NCBI GenBank assembly: GCA_030762895.1
Contig: CM061064.1
Location: 236,312,586 to 236,376,585 of the forward strand
Direction of reading: 5' to 3'
DNA from: Sophora flavescens
Taxonomy: Eukaryota > Streptophyta > Magnoliopsida > Fabales > Fabaceae
DNA length: 64,000 nt
The stretch's first letter is position 1; each line of letters begins with the position of its first letter. A program made the position numbers and the translations under genes. Below the pieces are notes generated by a model. That model was not told the DNA's origin. It saw only the letters and a program-made list of their open reading frames with translations, and made no database searches. Shown in pieces: positions 50,119 to 62,725 of the stretch.

Positions 50119-51464
50119 AATTACTAAAATAACTATTAATTTATCCTCTTTATCAGTCGAATACAACTGATTAATATACAGATTTGTGACCATTAGTCTA
50201 CTTATTTTTTGCTTTATTGATTTGTTGATTCGATTACTTAATTATTAGTTTTATAAGATGGTGTTTCTTAGTGGACATGTATTTTTTGTTTTATATCTAT
50301 CTTCTAATTGTTAAGAAGATATGGTTTGATTTGAGAGAGCAGTTCTTCATTACTGAATTTTGTTGTACATTGTTTTTACACTTTCAGGGGAAGTAAGATC
50401 TTTGGGGTCTTTCATGTGTTTTTTGAAGAGCAAAGATCCAAATGATGGCACAGAGCAAGGGTATGAGTTGACAATGAAAGTGTGTGAGTGGTTTGAGTTT
50501 GTAGATTTGTTATTTGATATGTGGTTAGGAGCTTCATTATTGATTTGGTGGCTATAAAATGATTTGTTGATGAAAAATAGGTGTATTAGAATAGTTTATG
50601 GAGTTGGTTTTAGTGTGGAGTTCCATTGGAAATTAAGGTGTTAGAGAGAATGTCACTTCTTTGATTTTTTTTGTAGATATATATGATATATGATTTGAGA
50701 TGTGGGTAAGTGATTAGTTTGTCATTTGGTGGGTTAAACTGATTTGTTGATGAAAAAATTGTGTTGAGCTTTTTTCTATGATAGAGGAACTCATTTGTTT
50801 TGTTATACCAAGCAAGTGTAAAGTGATTTCTATCCCAAAATTTCTGTTTCTCCATTTTCCACCTACTCAACCAACCAGAGTAAGAAGTATAAAACTATGT
50901 GTTCAATTTCCCAAACATTTATTTTTGTTTCATTGGGGGTTCACCCAAAACTTCAATTAGCATTTAGTTGTTTCATTGGGGGTTCACCCAAAACTTCAAT
51001 TAGCTCTGCGTTGTCTTACAACAAAACACAACAAATGGCTAATTAATCACAATTTTAAAAAAGTCCTAATTGAATGATACATTGATTCGTGATTTTTTCT
51101 ATAAAAAGGAAAAGATTACTGGAACCAATAAGTTACCTTTTGTTTCTCATCTCACAATGCTATATAATCTTTACAAATTTCATTTGTCCTAATTAAGTCA
51201 ATGGTATTTGTACAGGTTTTAAAACTATTCCATCCTTTATGTATTAGTAGGGTTCTTTTCTTACTTGCTTCATCTGAGACACACACATAGTAATTGCTTT
51301 GTTTAATTAGTCCTCAAATTTATATTTAGTTTTTTTATTGGAGGTGGTTTTTGCTCTACCTTTCCCTAAGGTTTATTGTGGACCTTGAGGAACCATTCTC
51401 TATAAGCACCTTATTTGTTACCTTTCTCTAATTTTGATGTGGCTGTATTATCATAAGAATAATG
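50119..51464. other. Host DNA with one exon-like island and a small tandem duplication
   Basis: AT-rich. A CAG|GGGAAGTAAG...|GTATGAG segment (50388-50460) reads GEVRSLGSFMCFLKSKDPND and could be an exon; family not recognised. At about 50927-51005 the segment GTTTCATTGGGGGTTCACCC (with CAAAACTTCAATTAGC following) occurs twice in tandem. Nothing else supported. Confidence 0.35.
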
Positions 51465-54100
51465 AAATTCTCTAGAAACTTTAAAATTCTCTAGAAAATT
51501 ATAGAAAAATCCTAAAAATATGAAACCAATTCCTGTGTTCTTATTATCACCTCTATAATCATAATCCAAGAGTTTGTTGCAAACAAAGTGTACCTCCCTA
51601 TTTTTCTCTCCAATGCCAAAACTATGCATGTGAGGGTGGAGGAACTTTTATTCATTTCTTTTGAAAAGGATCTTGTATTTCATCCTTCTAGTATGTAATT
51701 ATGTTGAATCCAAATCCTTGTATCAAACAAAAATCTCTTACTCCATTTATTCCTCATGGCCGAACCAAGGTTTTTGGAGGATTGGAAGTTTTTAATTCAA
51801 TCTTTTGTGATTAATCACTAATCTATTGTTTTAAGTACTAAGGATCGCTAATCCAAAGACTTAAGCAATTTTAGAATTTTTAACCACAAAATCACCTTAG
51901 GGCCGTGACCTATATGTAGTGAATAGGTGATTGTATTTGTTTGATTTTGATTGGTTGAGTTGTGATTTGTTGAAGGATAAATCTTAGTGGATTATCCTGA
52001 GTTGTGCGGAGAAAAGCAGTTCGAATAGGAAAGCCGTTCGTGAAACCAAAGCTTGAATCTTCAAGAAGTAAGGGGGGATTGCCCGAGAGATTTTTCCGAT
52101 GGCTATGTGCTATCTGTTTTGTGGTCTGTATGTTTATTGGGGGTTGTTAGTTATGGTATTTTATCCGTGTTTCTCTTACGCTTTTAATTGATTATCCGGT
52201 GTTAATTAATTATCCGCATGATCATATATTATAGTGTTGGGATGCATGATCTACCTGAGTTAATTATTATAATGATATTGTTGGATGTTGTTTGATAAGT
52301 CTGACAGTGATCAATGCTCAATTAATTGAATGAGGTAAAAACTTTAAGAAGATATACGAAGAATATTCAATGTTTAACTGAGAGATATTGAAGTATATTT
52401 TTCTAAATAATTATTGAAAAAAATAGGATTTTTTCGAAAATATTATTATTTTAATGATTTATCAATGTAAAAGTAAACTATGAGTCACAGTGAGGGCGTA
52501 ACCGTGAAATTATTTTTGTACTGCTAATTTTTACATAAGAAATTCCGTAATATTATAAAAAGTTATTTTATGAACTTAATTGTTGAAAATAATTAGTTAT
52601 GATTTTAGAAAAATATTTAAGTGGAAAAAGCTAAGTTTTGGCTTAAATGGCTTTAAAAATGATAATTGATGGCAATTTCGAAAAGTGTCGACGACAAGTG
52701 TTTTGAAACAGCAGTACGTATTTTAAGCAAGTTTAAACCTCAAGTGACTCTCTTTTGTGAAAACCGAGATTTGGTAACCAACAATTTTATTAAAGAATTT
52801 CACATTTAAAACGATTTTCCGAAATCAAGTTTAACTCAATTGTGTTAAAAGTGGTGTTGGACTTAGTAACCGAGTCATCGGGGTACTAAGGTTTGTTGTT
52901 GTGTTATGGACTTGGGGTTCTCTGAACTTTGAGGTCATGTAGACTTGGTGTCTACTGTATACGTGGTGTATACTGTTTAAACATTTAAGATGTTTTCTAT
53001 TACCACGAATCTATGACTGGTGCATGCTCTAGGGTTTTGTGACTAAGAACTAGGACTGTGTGTCCTATGTTGATAATAAAAGATTTTAAGACATTGAAAA
53101 CTACGTTGGTTGTAAGCTTTTGAGATTTGGCAAAGGGAAGATTGTACGAAGAAAATGACGAGAATAAAATATTTTACATGCATTCATTGGCAGACGTGCC
53201 CACGTTTTATGTACGGTGCCTTGATAAATAAGGTATTCCGTGCAACGAAGTTATGTACGGTGCTTTGATAAATAAGGTATTCCGTGCTACGAAGTATGTA
53301 TGGTGCTTTGATGAATAAAGTATTCCATGCCACGAAGTGCCTAATATACCTGGCTATCCAGCTTGATCGACTCATTTACGGTGTTGGGATCTCAGGAGAT
53401 TAGGTAAAAGTTAGGCAGCGATTATTGAAGCTTACATGCATGATTTTTCAACGACGATGATCGGGTATGAAACCCAATGATGACTACTTGTTTATTTAAG
53501 AACTGATGTTGTATGAAAATATATATGTTTATATGCTTTCCTATGAGTTGCGCATGTAGTTATTGAGTTAAATCCATATATTGGTTTCTCACCCTTAGAA
53601 ATATATCAGGTTCTTCTGGTAATTACCGTTGTATCTTGGGATACTAGTACAGATGAAGCGGAGGAGTTCTTTAAGTCACTTGCGGACTTAGATTCTATAT
53701 GCTTGAAGAAGTATCTGTTCGTGGGATAGACCACGAGGGTCTTTCCAATAATGTCTTGTAGAAGCGACCAACTTAGGAGTCTTGTTTTGGGTTTTATGTT
53801 GAAAAGGTCTCAGAATCGTGATCTTTGTAATACTATATTTGTTTTAACTTTCTTTTATTGGAAATTGAGACCTTTTGAAAATAAAAACGGTATCTTTGTG
53901 GTGACTTGTTTAAGAATATGACTTTACTAATTATTGTATGTATTAAGGTGTTCTAGAGTTTTTCGTGGAAGAAAATTTTTACACCCGAGTTTTTCGACCT
54001 TAAATAAATAAATTTTCCGAAAGCAACCAGCGAATTAAAGTTTTATTTTCCACAATGAGTTAACGGGTAATAATGTGATGACTCGGGTTAGGGTGTCACA
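51465..54100 (+). repeat. Truncated 5' LTR of the large-LTR element (2.64 kb)
   Basis: Matches 55645-58263 with many substitutions and indels; ends GGTTAGGGTGTCACA. It contains about three copies of a 44-bp unit (TATGTACGGTGCTTTGATAA plus 24 bases) at 53207-53338. Its beginning is not the true LTR start. Confidence 0.88.
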
Positions 54101-54370
54101 TTAGTGGTATCGAGCTGGGTCGAGTCTTTCGGGAATGATGGGGAATAGGACTGTTGTGTTGATGTTGTGTTCTATGATTAAGATTTATTTGAATTACTTC
54201 TTAGAAGTAATGTGTGTTAATAAGTAAGTAAGTGATTTATTTTCTGGTGGTGGCCTAACGGATTTAGTCAAGTGGAATACATATCAAAGGAATGCAATGC
54301 ACCAAAATGTGTATCTGCTGTCAACAACACCAGGACAAACAAATAGACGGCGAAGGGGAGAATTTATAGT

Positions 54371-54652
54371 TTGAGCGGCACTGAAACTTCGAACTCCGAT
54401 GAATTCCTACAGAGTGATTGTGACATAGATGGTAATCTCCTAACTTTACTTTATGATTCTGGTGTGACACATTTATTTATTTCAATGGAATGTCTGAAAC
54501 TGTTGAAATTTCTTGTTTCTTCATTATCGTATGTTCTGATTGTTTCAACCCCTACTGCTAAGCCAGTTACTGTCAATTCTATTTGCTTGAACTGTCCAGT
54601 TGATGTTCAGGATAGATACTTTCTTGATAAAAAGTTTCTCGATGAGACTTAA
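54371..54652 (+). pseudogene. Protease-like fragment of the large-LTR element
   Basis: An open stretch of 93 codons reads LLTLLYDSGVTHLFISMECL, then SYVLIVSTPTAKPV and SICLNCPVDV. This matches the Gypsy/chromovirus protease pattern (DSGATHSFIS, VSTPxG, CPV) with Val for Ala after the catalytic DSG. It starts in the middle of a polyprotein and is followed by stops. Gag, RT, RNase H and integrase are absent. Confidence 0.75.
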
Positions 54653-54975
54653 TCTAGTCACTTTTACTTTTGGTGGAAGTGATCTAGTCTGAATTCTTGT
54701 CGGACTGTTGTTCTTTTAAATCGTTGTTAATAAAATTCTTGTGAAAGAAGGAGCTTTATTAGATTGAAGTTTGTAAATGTGTACCAATCATGCATTTTAA
54801 CATCCATGAACCTATTAGAGAATCTGTCATGCACATGATATTCTTATATTTTTTCAGATCGATAAAATTATTCTATATATACTTTCTTGTGAAAGTAAGG
54901 CTTCGGGGTCTTTCAATCATGTCTAGATTCGTGTCACAAAATTTCGAGGATGAAATTCTTTTAAGAGGGGTAGTT

Positions 54976-57900
54976 TGTAACACCCCGATTTTTCGCTGTT
55001 TTCTAATATCGGAAATTTATATGAATACGTTTATATTTTTATCCGAGACTTAGAAAATATTTTTAATTAAGCCGAAACCTCATTTACACATGGCATCATG
55101 ATGACATTTTAAGGATTTTGCACTTAAGTCGTTAAACTTTCTCTAAATTGCATTTTGGTCCCTAAACTAGTTTCCATCATCTTCGAAGTGAATTGGATCA
55201 ATTTTGACCATCCAAACCCAAGTTGGGCTGCGGCCTTATGGCCCAATATCACGACCAATATTTCAATTTCATGAAGCCATTTTCCTACTCTTAACTTTCC
55301 TATGTATTCATTAAGACTTAAGCATTTTTATGCTTGAAAATTCAAGTAATGGACTTGGACTCCTCAAGCCCATTTCGCATGGCCCAAGCCCAAATCCTTG
55401 GCTCATAAACTCTTGAAGAGTCAAGAGGACTCTAGCTCATTCTCACACTTTCTATCATCTTCTCCAATTTTCTCCATTCTTACTTTCTCTCTAAGACATC
55501 GTAGCCTTAGTTTGTGAAGCAAGTAGTTGAATCTTGCACTTTTATTCAATTCCAAGAGGTAATCCATGATCTTCATCATCATTTAACTATATGTTCTTCA
55601 TATATTTTCATGATTTAAAGCTTTGTTCATAATTTTCAATTCCTAGATCTAGAAACTTTGAAATTCTCTAGAAAATTGTAGAAAAATCATGAAAATATGA
55701 AACCAATTCCGATGTTCTTATTATCACCGCTATAATCATAATCCAAGATTTTGTTGCAAACAAAGTCTTCCTCCCTATTTTTCTCTCCAAGACCGAAACT
55801 ATGCATGTGAGGGTGGAGGAACTTTTGTTCATTTCTTTTGAAAATGATCTTGTATTTCATCCTTCTAGTATGTAATTATGTTGAATCCAAATCCTTGTAT
55901 CAAACTAAAATCTCTCACTAATCTATTGTTTTAAGTACTAAGGATCACTAATCCAAAGACTTCAGCAATTATAGAATTTTTAGCCACAAAAAATTTTTAG
56001 GCACAAAATCACCTCAGGGCCGTGACCTATATGTAGTGTATAGGTGATTGTATTTGTTTGATTTTGATTGGTTGAGTTGTGATTTGTTGAAGGATAAATC
56101 TTAGTGGATTATCTTGAGTTGTGCAGAGGAAACCGGATTCGAATAGGAAAGCCGTTCGTGAAACTAAAGCTTGAATTTTCAAGAGGTAAGAGGGGATTAC
56201 CTGAGGAATTTTTCCGATGGCTATGTGCTATCTGTTTGTGGTCTGTATGTTTATTTGGGGTTGTTAGTTATGGTATTTTATCCGTGTTTCTCTTCTGCTT
56301 TTAATTGATTATCTGTTGTTAATTAATTATCTGCAGTCATATATTATAGTGTTGGGATGCATGATCTACCTGGGTAAATTATTATAATGATGTTGTTGGA
56401 TGTTGTTTGAGAAGCCTGACAGTGGTTAATGCTTAATTAATTAAACGAGGTAAAAGCTTTAAGAAGACATACGAAGAATATTCAATGTTTAACCGAGAGA
56501 TATTGGAGTATATTTTGTCTAAACAATTATTTGAAAAAATAGGAATTTTTCGAAAATATTATTATTTTAATGATTTATCAGTGTAAAAGTAAGCTATGAG
56601 TCACAGTGAGGGCGTAATCGTGAAATTATTTTTTTACTGCTAATTTTTACGTAAGAAATTCCGTAATATTATAAAAAGTTATTTTATGAACTTAATTTGT
56701 TGAAATAATTAGTTATGATTTTAGAAAAATATTTAAGTGAAAAAAGCTAAGTTTTGGCTTAAATGGCTTTAAAAATGATAATTGACGGCAATTTCAAAAA
56801 GTGTCGACGACAAGTGTTTTGAAACGGCAGTACGTATTTTAAGCAAGTTTAAACCTTAAGTGATTATCTTTTCTGAAACCCAAGATTTGGTAACCAACGA
56901 TTTTATTAAAGAATTTCCCATTTAAAACGATTTTACGAAATCAATTTAACTCAGTTGTGTTAAAAGTGGTGTTGGACTTAGTAACCGAGACGTCGGGGTA
57001 CTAAGGTTTGTTGTTGTGTTATGGACTTGGGGTCCTTTGGACTTTGAGGTCCTGTAGACTTGGTATCTACTGTATATGCGGTGTATACTGTTTAAACATT
57101 TAAGATGTTTTCTATTACCACGAATCTATGGATGGTGCATCGGTCTAGGGTTTCATGACTTGGCACTGGATTTGTGTGTCCTATGTTGATAATAAAAGAT
57201 TTTAAGACATTGAAAACTACGTTGGTCGTAAGCTTTTGAGCTTTGGCAAAGGAAATATTATACACGAAGAAAACGACGAGAATAAAATATTTTACATGCA
57301 TTCATTGGCAGACGTGCCCACGTTTTATGTACGGTGCCTTGATAAATAAGGTATTCCGTGCTACGAAGTTATGTACGGTGCCTTGATTGATAAATAAGGT
57401 ATTTCGTGCGACAAAGTTATGTACGGTGCCTTGATAAATAAGGTATTTCGTGCTACGAAGTATGTATGGTGCTTTGATGAATAAAGTATTCCATGCCACG
57501 AAGTGCCTAATATACCCGGCTATCGAGCTTGATCAGCTCATTTACACGGTGTTGGGATCTCCGGAGATTAGGTAAAAGTTAGACGACGATTATTGAAGCG
57601 TACATGCATGATTTTTCAACGACGATGATCGGGTATAAAACCCAATGATGACTACTTGTTTATTTAAGAACTGATGTTGTATGAAAATATATATGTTTAT
57701 ATGCTTTTCTTTGAGTCGCGCATGTTGTTATCGACTTAAATCCATATATTGGTTTTTCACCCTTACAAATATATTAGGTTCTTCTGGTAATTACCGTTGT
57801 ATCTTGGGATACTATTATAGATGAAGCGAGAGGAGTTCTTTAAGTCACTTGCGGACTTAGATTCTAGATGCTTGAAGAAGTATCATTCGTAGGATAGACC

Positions 57901-58263
57901 ACGAGGTCTTTCCAATAATGTCTTGTAGAGCGACCAGCTTAGGAGTCGTGTTTTGGGTTTTATGTTGAAAAGGTCAGAATCGTGATCTTTGTAATACTAT
58001 CTTTGTTTTAAGTTTCTTTTATTGGAAATTGAGACCTTTTGAAAATAAAAACGGCATGCTGTGGTGACTTCTTTAAGAATATGACTTTACTAATTATTGT
58101 ATGTATTAAGGTGTTCTAGAGTTTTTCGAGGACGAAAATTTTTACACCCGAGTTTTCTGACCTTAAATAAATATATTTTCCCAAAGCAACCAGCGAATTA
58201 AAGTTTTGTTTTCCGCAATGAGTTAACGGGTAATAATGTGATAACCCAGGTTAGGGTGTCACA
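54976..58263 (+). repeat. Full 3' LTR of the large-LTR element (3.29 kb)
   Basis: TGTAACACCCCGATTTTTCG to GTGTCACA. The 44-bp tandem unit is present in four copies (57326-57504), one more than in the left LTR. Reverse-frame translations give repeated TLFIKAPYI peptides that are only the repeat. Confidence 0.88.
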
Positions 58264-60055
58264 TTGATGGGGTGTAGTTTTTTCTCTATTATTTTGTTTT
58301 TGGTGGATAGGTCAGATATGTGTAATAGCAATATTGGCTATGTTTGTCCAGTATTTTGGTTACATTGGTTCTTTCCTTTGTCTTCAGGTTATGTATATGG
58401 GTTAGGGTACCTCGGATACCTTTTTTCTAATACATTTTTGCTTATAAAAAAAATGATGACAGCTAAAATAGGAGAAAAGGACATATTAATCAAGATAAAA
58501 AAATGTGAGTTTTCCACTGCTATACATCATTTCTGCTTCTTAATTCTCATTATTTGATTCTCATTTCACTACTCAGGAGATGATTGATGAAGCAGACTAA
58601 ATAGTAAGTTATCCCAACGATATCCTGATGTGTATATGCTTTAGATTATGATGAGATAGTGCTTTTTGTATATGAATTTTTTTTTACCAATTACCATTAC
58701 TTTGAACTTCTAATTGGTGGTTTTGTGCATCAAAAGTATATGTACCGATGATAACTTTTAGCATCACACAATAATGTATGAAGTTGGTTTACCATCATTG
58801 TTTTTGTTAGCAAAACCACTTTGTGGGGAACAATGATGTTCTTCCCTTTGTATTGTGTTTAATTGGGATGATATTTATTTAATGGCTCCATTCCCCCTTT
58901 AAAGGATAATTGTCGAGGATAATATCTTTTGTTCGAAACCCACCTGGTGCATATATTTGTGAGCAATGAAAAAGAATATTAAATGGAAAAGAGGGAGGTA
59001 AAAATGACTAAAATAAGTCCATACCTATTATCACTTGGCATTTGTACATTTAAAGATTAATGATCTTATATGCACTCTAATTGAGGAACCCATCCAGTTT
59101 CATTAATTTATTAAATTCAAGATAATGTTCATGATCTGTTTCATTATTTGTTTATGTTGGAAGTCCTTTTGTTTTGATTTAATTGGCAGCCTTTTTTTTC
59201 TTCTTCTCATCATATCATTGGTGGTAGGTATTGAGGATGAGTTTTAAAGGGATTGGAAGCAGGCTAAGGTGAGCGTTATTGAAATAGATGAGTTTTAAAT
59301 GTTGTCTTCACCATTTATATTCACTTTTGTTATGTCAAGATTTGGTGATGACTAATTTAGTAAGTCACTGCTCACTAATCACTTCTGGATCTTGGTCATA
59401 TAAGAATATTATTTGTTAAGTAGTTCAGAATTCAGAATAAATTTAATATTTTTTATATCCATAGGTTTTGAAAAACCACTACTAAATACACGTTCTCTCC
59501 ACCCAAATTACTAACAAATGCATAGGACGTGGTATTTGCAATAAAATACCACGTGTCACAATTCATTCAAATTGGTTAAACAATACTCTTTTAATGGGTA
59601 TCCTCTGATTTATTTTTTGTTGTTTTGTTTTTCTTTCTATAGTTTCAACTTTTCTCTCTATATATATATATATATTTATATTGGAAAATCTTCCTGCATT
59701 GAGAATGCGGAGCTTTTGGACATGTGATGTCACTGTTCAGCAACAAGATGGGATTCAAGGTGCCATCTTGCACTGCAAGAGGTCCTTCAATGTCTCCTGA
59801 GTTAAATTTTATATCATTTTCCCCTAATCAGAAGCTATATGTGTTAATTTATCAAGTGTGAATAAATGAGTCATATTTCACTCTCCAAGCTAATGACAAC
59901 GTGCTTACTACTAATATGCAGGGAGCTTGAATGTTCTTCCTTCTTTTCTGTGTTCTTATTCAACTTTATTTAATTTGTATCACAAAAGTTTGAAAATATG
60001 TAAGAAGTTTTGTAGACTTGGATGGCTAAATTATCTCATGCCCAATATTAAGCAG
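58264..60055. other. AT-rich host DNA, no supported gene
   Basis: Intron-like sequence with short microsatellites, for example (TA)n near 59658. A short open frame from 58261 has no recognisable domain. Segments at 59226-59270 and 59717-59800 look slightly exon-like but give no recognisable protein. Confidence 0.35.
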
Positions 60056-60974
60056 GGCAAGTTTTTTGGTGATGAAGTCTCTTCGCCAGCATTGGAAGAA
60101 GGTATGATATTTGTCATCAAAGATATTTGTGTTTTATATGCATCATTAAAATGTAAGAATACTTAAGTATTATGGTTCAGCTGAAAGAGATAGGTGATAT
60201 TTGATAAGGGTAAAAACTTTAAACTATTTCTTTGACCTTGTAGTTCTATAAATACAAGAGTTTTAGCTTTCCAATGGCCTCCTATTCAAAATTATGTGAA
60301 AGCTTGATGAAAGTCTGGATGCAATTGCTAGAAGCAATCCATCTATTAACATAGCCATGTTACTGCATCCATTTGATTGCTTGCAGATACATGCCTATAT
60401 ATAACACTCTTAACTCTGCATAGTTTGAAATTACTGGAAGATTTACTGGTGTTTAGCTTACTATACCAGTTCAATATCCTTAGTATTTATTTACTTTGTT
60501 AGCAGTTCTAATAATCGATGCAGTTGTTAACTTGATCCATGTTGAATGTATTTAAAAAGTGTGGAATGTACCCATAATAGCGTGGACTGTACCCATTTAG
60601 GTTGGTTAGCTTGGTTTCCGTGTATTTATTTGTGTTTAATGTTTTTCACAGTAAATCTGTATACTCATTTCTATCTTTGTTAAATATATGTTTATTTATG
60701 TACTCACTATCTATATACATACTTTCTTCTGTATATATGTTTTTGATTGGATAAGAGAACTGTTAAAGGGAAGACAGTGAAGCTAATTGCTTGATTGTGA
60801 TTTATTATTATTATTATTATTTATTGCGTTTTGCTGATGATCTGGTCCATTGTTTTTGTTTCTGTGGTGTAACATACAGGAAGCATTGCTAAAATTGGGG
60901 TTTTTCTCTGGTGAGGAAGACATGGAATTTTTCAGCTTCTCAAGTGACACTGGTCGTGCTCTAACACTTGGCAA
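60056..60974 (+). pseudogene. Two exons resembling plastid nucleoid protein pTAC5
   Basis: Exon A (60056-60101) follows a CAG acceptor and reads GKFFGDEVSSPALEE. Exon B starts at 60884 after an AG and reads ALLKLGFFSGEEDMEFFSFS, then SDTGRALTLG to a donor at 60975. With a phase-1 splice they join in frame. The LQEALLKLGFYSGEEDMEFSSFSSGT block is what I recall from pTAC5, a protein of the plastid transcription complex with a peptidoglycan-binding-like domain and a C-terminal zinc domain. Here the residues after SDT diverge, and no later exons or upstream coiled coil were found. It is probably a pseudogene or decayed duplicate. Confidence 0.55.
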
Positions 60975-62480
60975 GTTAGTCTTATTTTCCATAACAATAT
61001 CTGAATAATGATTATGGAGCTTTCATGTAAAGAGAAGAACAAAAATTGTCTTTCATTCATCTTCATATAACTGCTTTCGGTGATGTTTTGTAACTCTCAA
61101 TGTGAAATGGAACTTCGAGGCTGCACATGTAAATTTTGTGGGTAGTTTGAACAGAAAGTGATGTGTTTAGTGTTGTTGGCTCTGCCATGTGAATTGCATG
61201 CAATAGCACAGGATGGAAGAATACTTACAAGCCCAAGTTCTTTTTCAACAGCGATAGAGGCAGTTCTTCAGTGGTTCAAGTCTAACTTACGATTGCTATG
61301 GGACGGTGGGAATTGAACTTGTTTCAAGATACGTTGATAAGGTCTTGTGATGAAAATGACCCGTAACTATTACATGTAATTGGTAATGGGTATATTTTAT
61401 TTGGGTCAATTTAAGTTACTTATTGTACATCAATGAAGTTTGTTGGGTTTGAATGATTTATGATAATTAAACTTATATTTATCTATAAAAAAAAATTTGA
61501 AACCTAATATTATTACCATTTATAAAACTGATTTGTTATTACTTGTCAAAATTGTATCCGTCCGTTCAGCACGAGTCAACTACCTAGTATACGGTACATA
61601 CACAGGCAATTACAAATCAAAGCAAAAAATTGATAGAAAAGAGTTGCACAGGCAATTGCAAGAATGTATCTTCGAAGAACACTGAACGGCTGAGGGAAGA
61701 AAGTGTGGGAGAGAAGGAATTAAGGAATAAAAAGTCTGAGAGTTTTGGGTGGGATTTTGGAATAAGTTTGTTATTTATATTTTTTACTAAAAAGTCATTA
61801 AAATCCATTATACAAAAGAATTCATTGAAATCGGCAAACTTTTGAATACCAGAATATTTTTAATAATTTATAAAAAGTCTTGATTGAATACCAGTCAATT
61901 TGGAATCCTTAGAAATAAAATTCTAATAATCCTTGAATATCACAAGATTTATTTATATTATATAAAAGTCTTGATTGAATATCACATAATTCTTTTATCA
62001 TAAAAAGTTCATTAAAATCTTATGAAATCCTAATCCAATACACCTCTTAGATTACTTAAAAGTCTTGATTGAATATCAAAAAGACTTTTGCATCATAAAA
62101 AAAACTATTAAAATCTTTTGAAATCCCAATTCAATACACCCTAATACTTTTCCATTTAAATATGTAGATGTCCAAAAGATTTTCCGTTAGAGCTAGAATA
62201 ATTAATTTAGTACACGTAAGAAAAATTATTAAAATGCTCTTTTGTCAAAAAAAATATATATTAAAATACTCTTATTTTAAATATAACTCATATATAAAAG
62301 TTTAATTGACGTATAATATCAGTGTAAAGTTTTTTACACTGTCAACCAATAATAAATTGTTATATAATTAAACCAATTAAACTTATATTTTTAAAAAAAT
62401 GATATAGCTTGTAAAAAAAAAAAAAAAAACAGTGAATATCCCCTTAACGGGCATAAGTTTAAGTTGGAGTTATATAATTA
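60975..62480. other. AT-rich host DNA with MITE-like repeats
   Basis: Between 61840 and 62145 the phrase AAAGTCTTGATTGAATATCA appears three times (about 61877, 61967 and 62058). Tails such as AATCCTAATCCAATACACC and AATCCCAATTCAATACACC, a common MITE terminus type, occur twice. No matching complete opposite end was defined. A poly-A run is at about 62414-62431. No gene seen. Confidence 0.4.
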
Positions 62481-62725
62481 AGAACATTTGGTTCATTGGA
62501 TGATCCCATTCTGTGGAGGTGAGCGGTGAAAATACGTTAAAAGAAAGGAAACGATTCCTGTCCTCAAGCTTCCAGCATGTCTCGCCTTACTTCCCGCTCA
62601 TCAATCTTACGTGCATCCCTCTCTCTCGGGAATCCCTTTCCATCATTCTTTTCAGTCTCTACTGCAACTGCAAATAATTCAATTTTGATTTTGATTTTCT
62701 CTCTCTTAATCCTGCTTTGGTTTCC
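62481..62725 (+). promoter_or_regulatory. Promoter and 5' UTR region of the 5-phosphatase gene
   Basis: The AT-rich flank changes at about 62500 to a CT-rich leader (CATCCCTCTCTCTCGGG, CTCTCTCTTAATCCTGC) directly before the ATG, as in many plant 5' UTRs. A TATATAAT-like stretch near 62471 is a weak TATA candidate. The transcription start is not defined. Confidence 0.35.

Larger units (their letters stand above)
51465..58263 (+). mobile_element. Large-LTR Gypsy (chromovirus-like) derivative, 5' LTR truncated, interior nearly empty
   Basis: The right LTR is 54976-58263 (TGTAACACCCCG to TTAGGGTGTCACA). A direct copy lacking the first about 670 bp occupies 51465-54100. The primer site TGGTATCGAGCTGGG follows at 54105, and a polypurine tract, AAGAGGGGTAGTT, precedes the right LTR. 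The 875-bp interior holds only a protease-like fragment. TGTAACACCCC...GTGTCACA LTR ends are typical of Tekay/Del-type chromoviruses. No target duplication can be tested because the left LTR end is missing. Confidence 0.85.

Noticed and set aside
53184..57499. Minus-strand frames with repeated TLFIKAPYI peptides
   Set aside because: Translations of the 44-bp LTR repeat in the large-LTR element, not genes.
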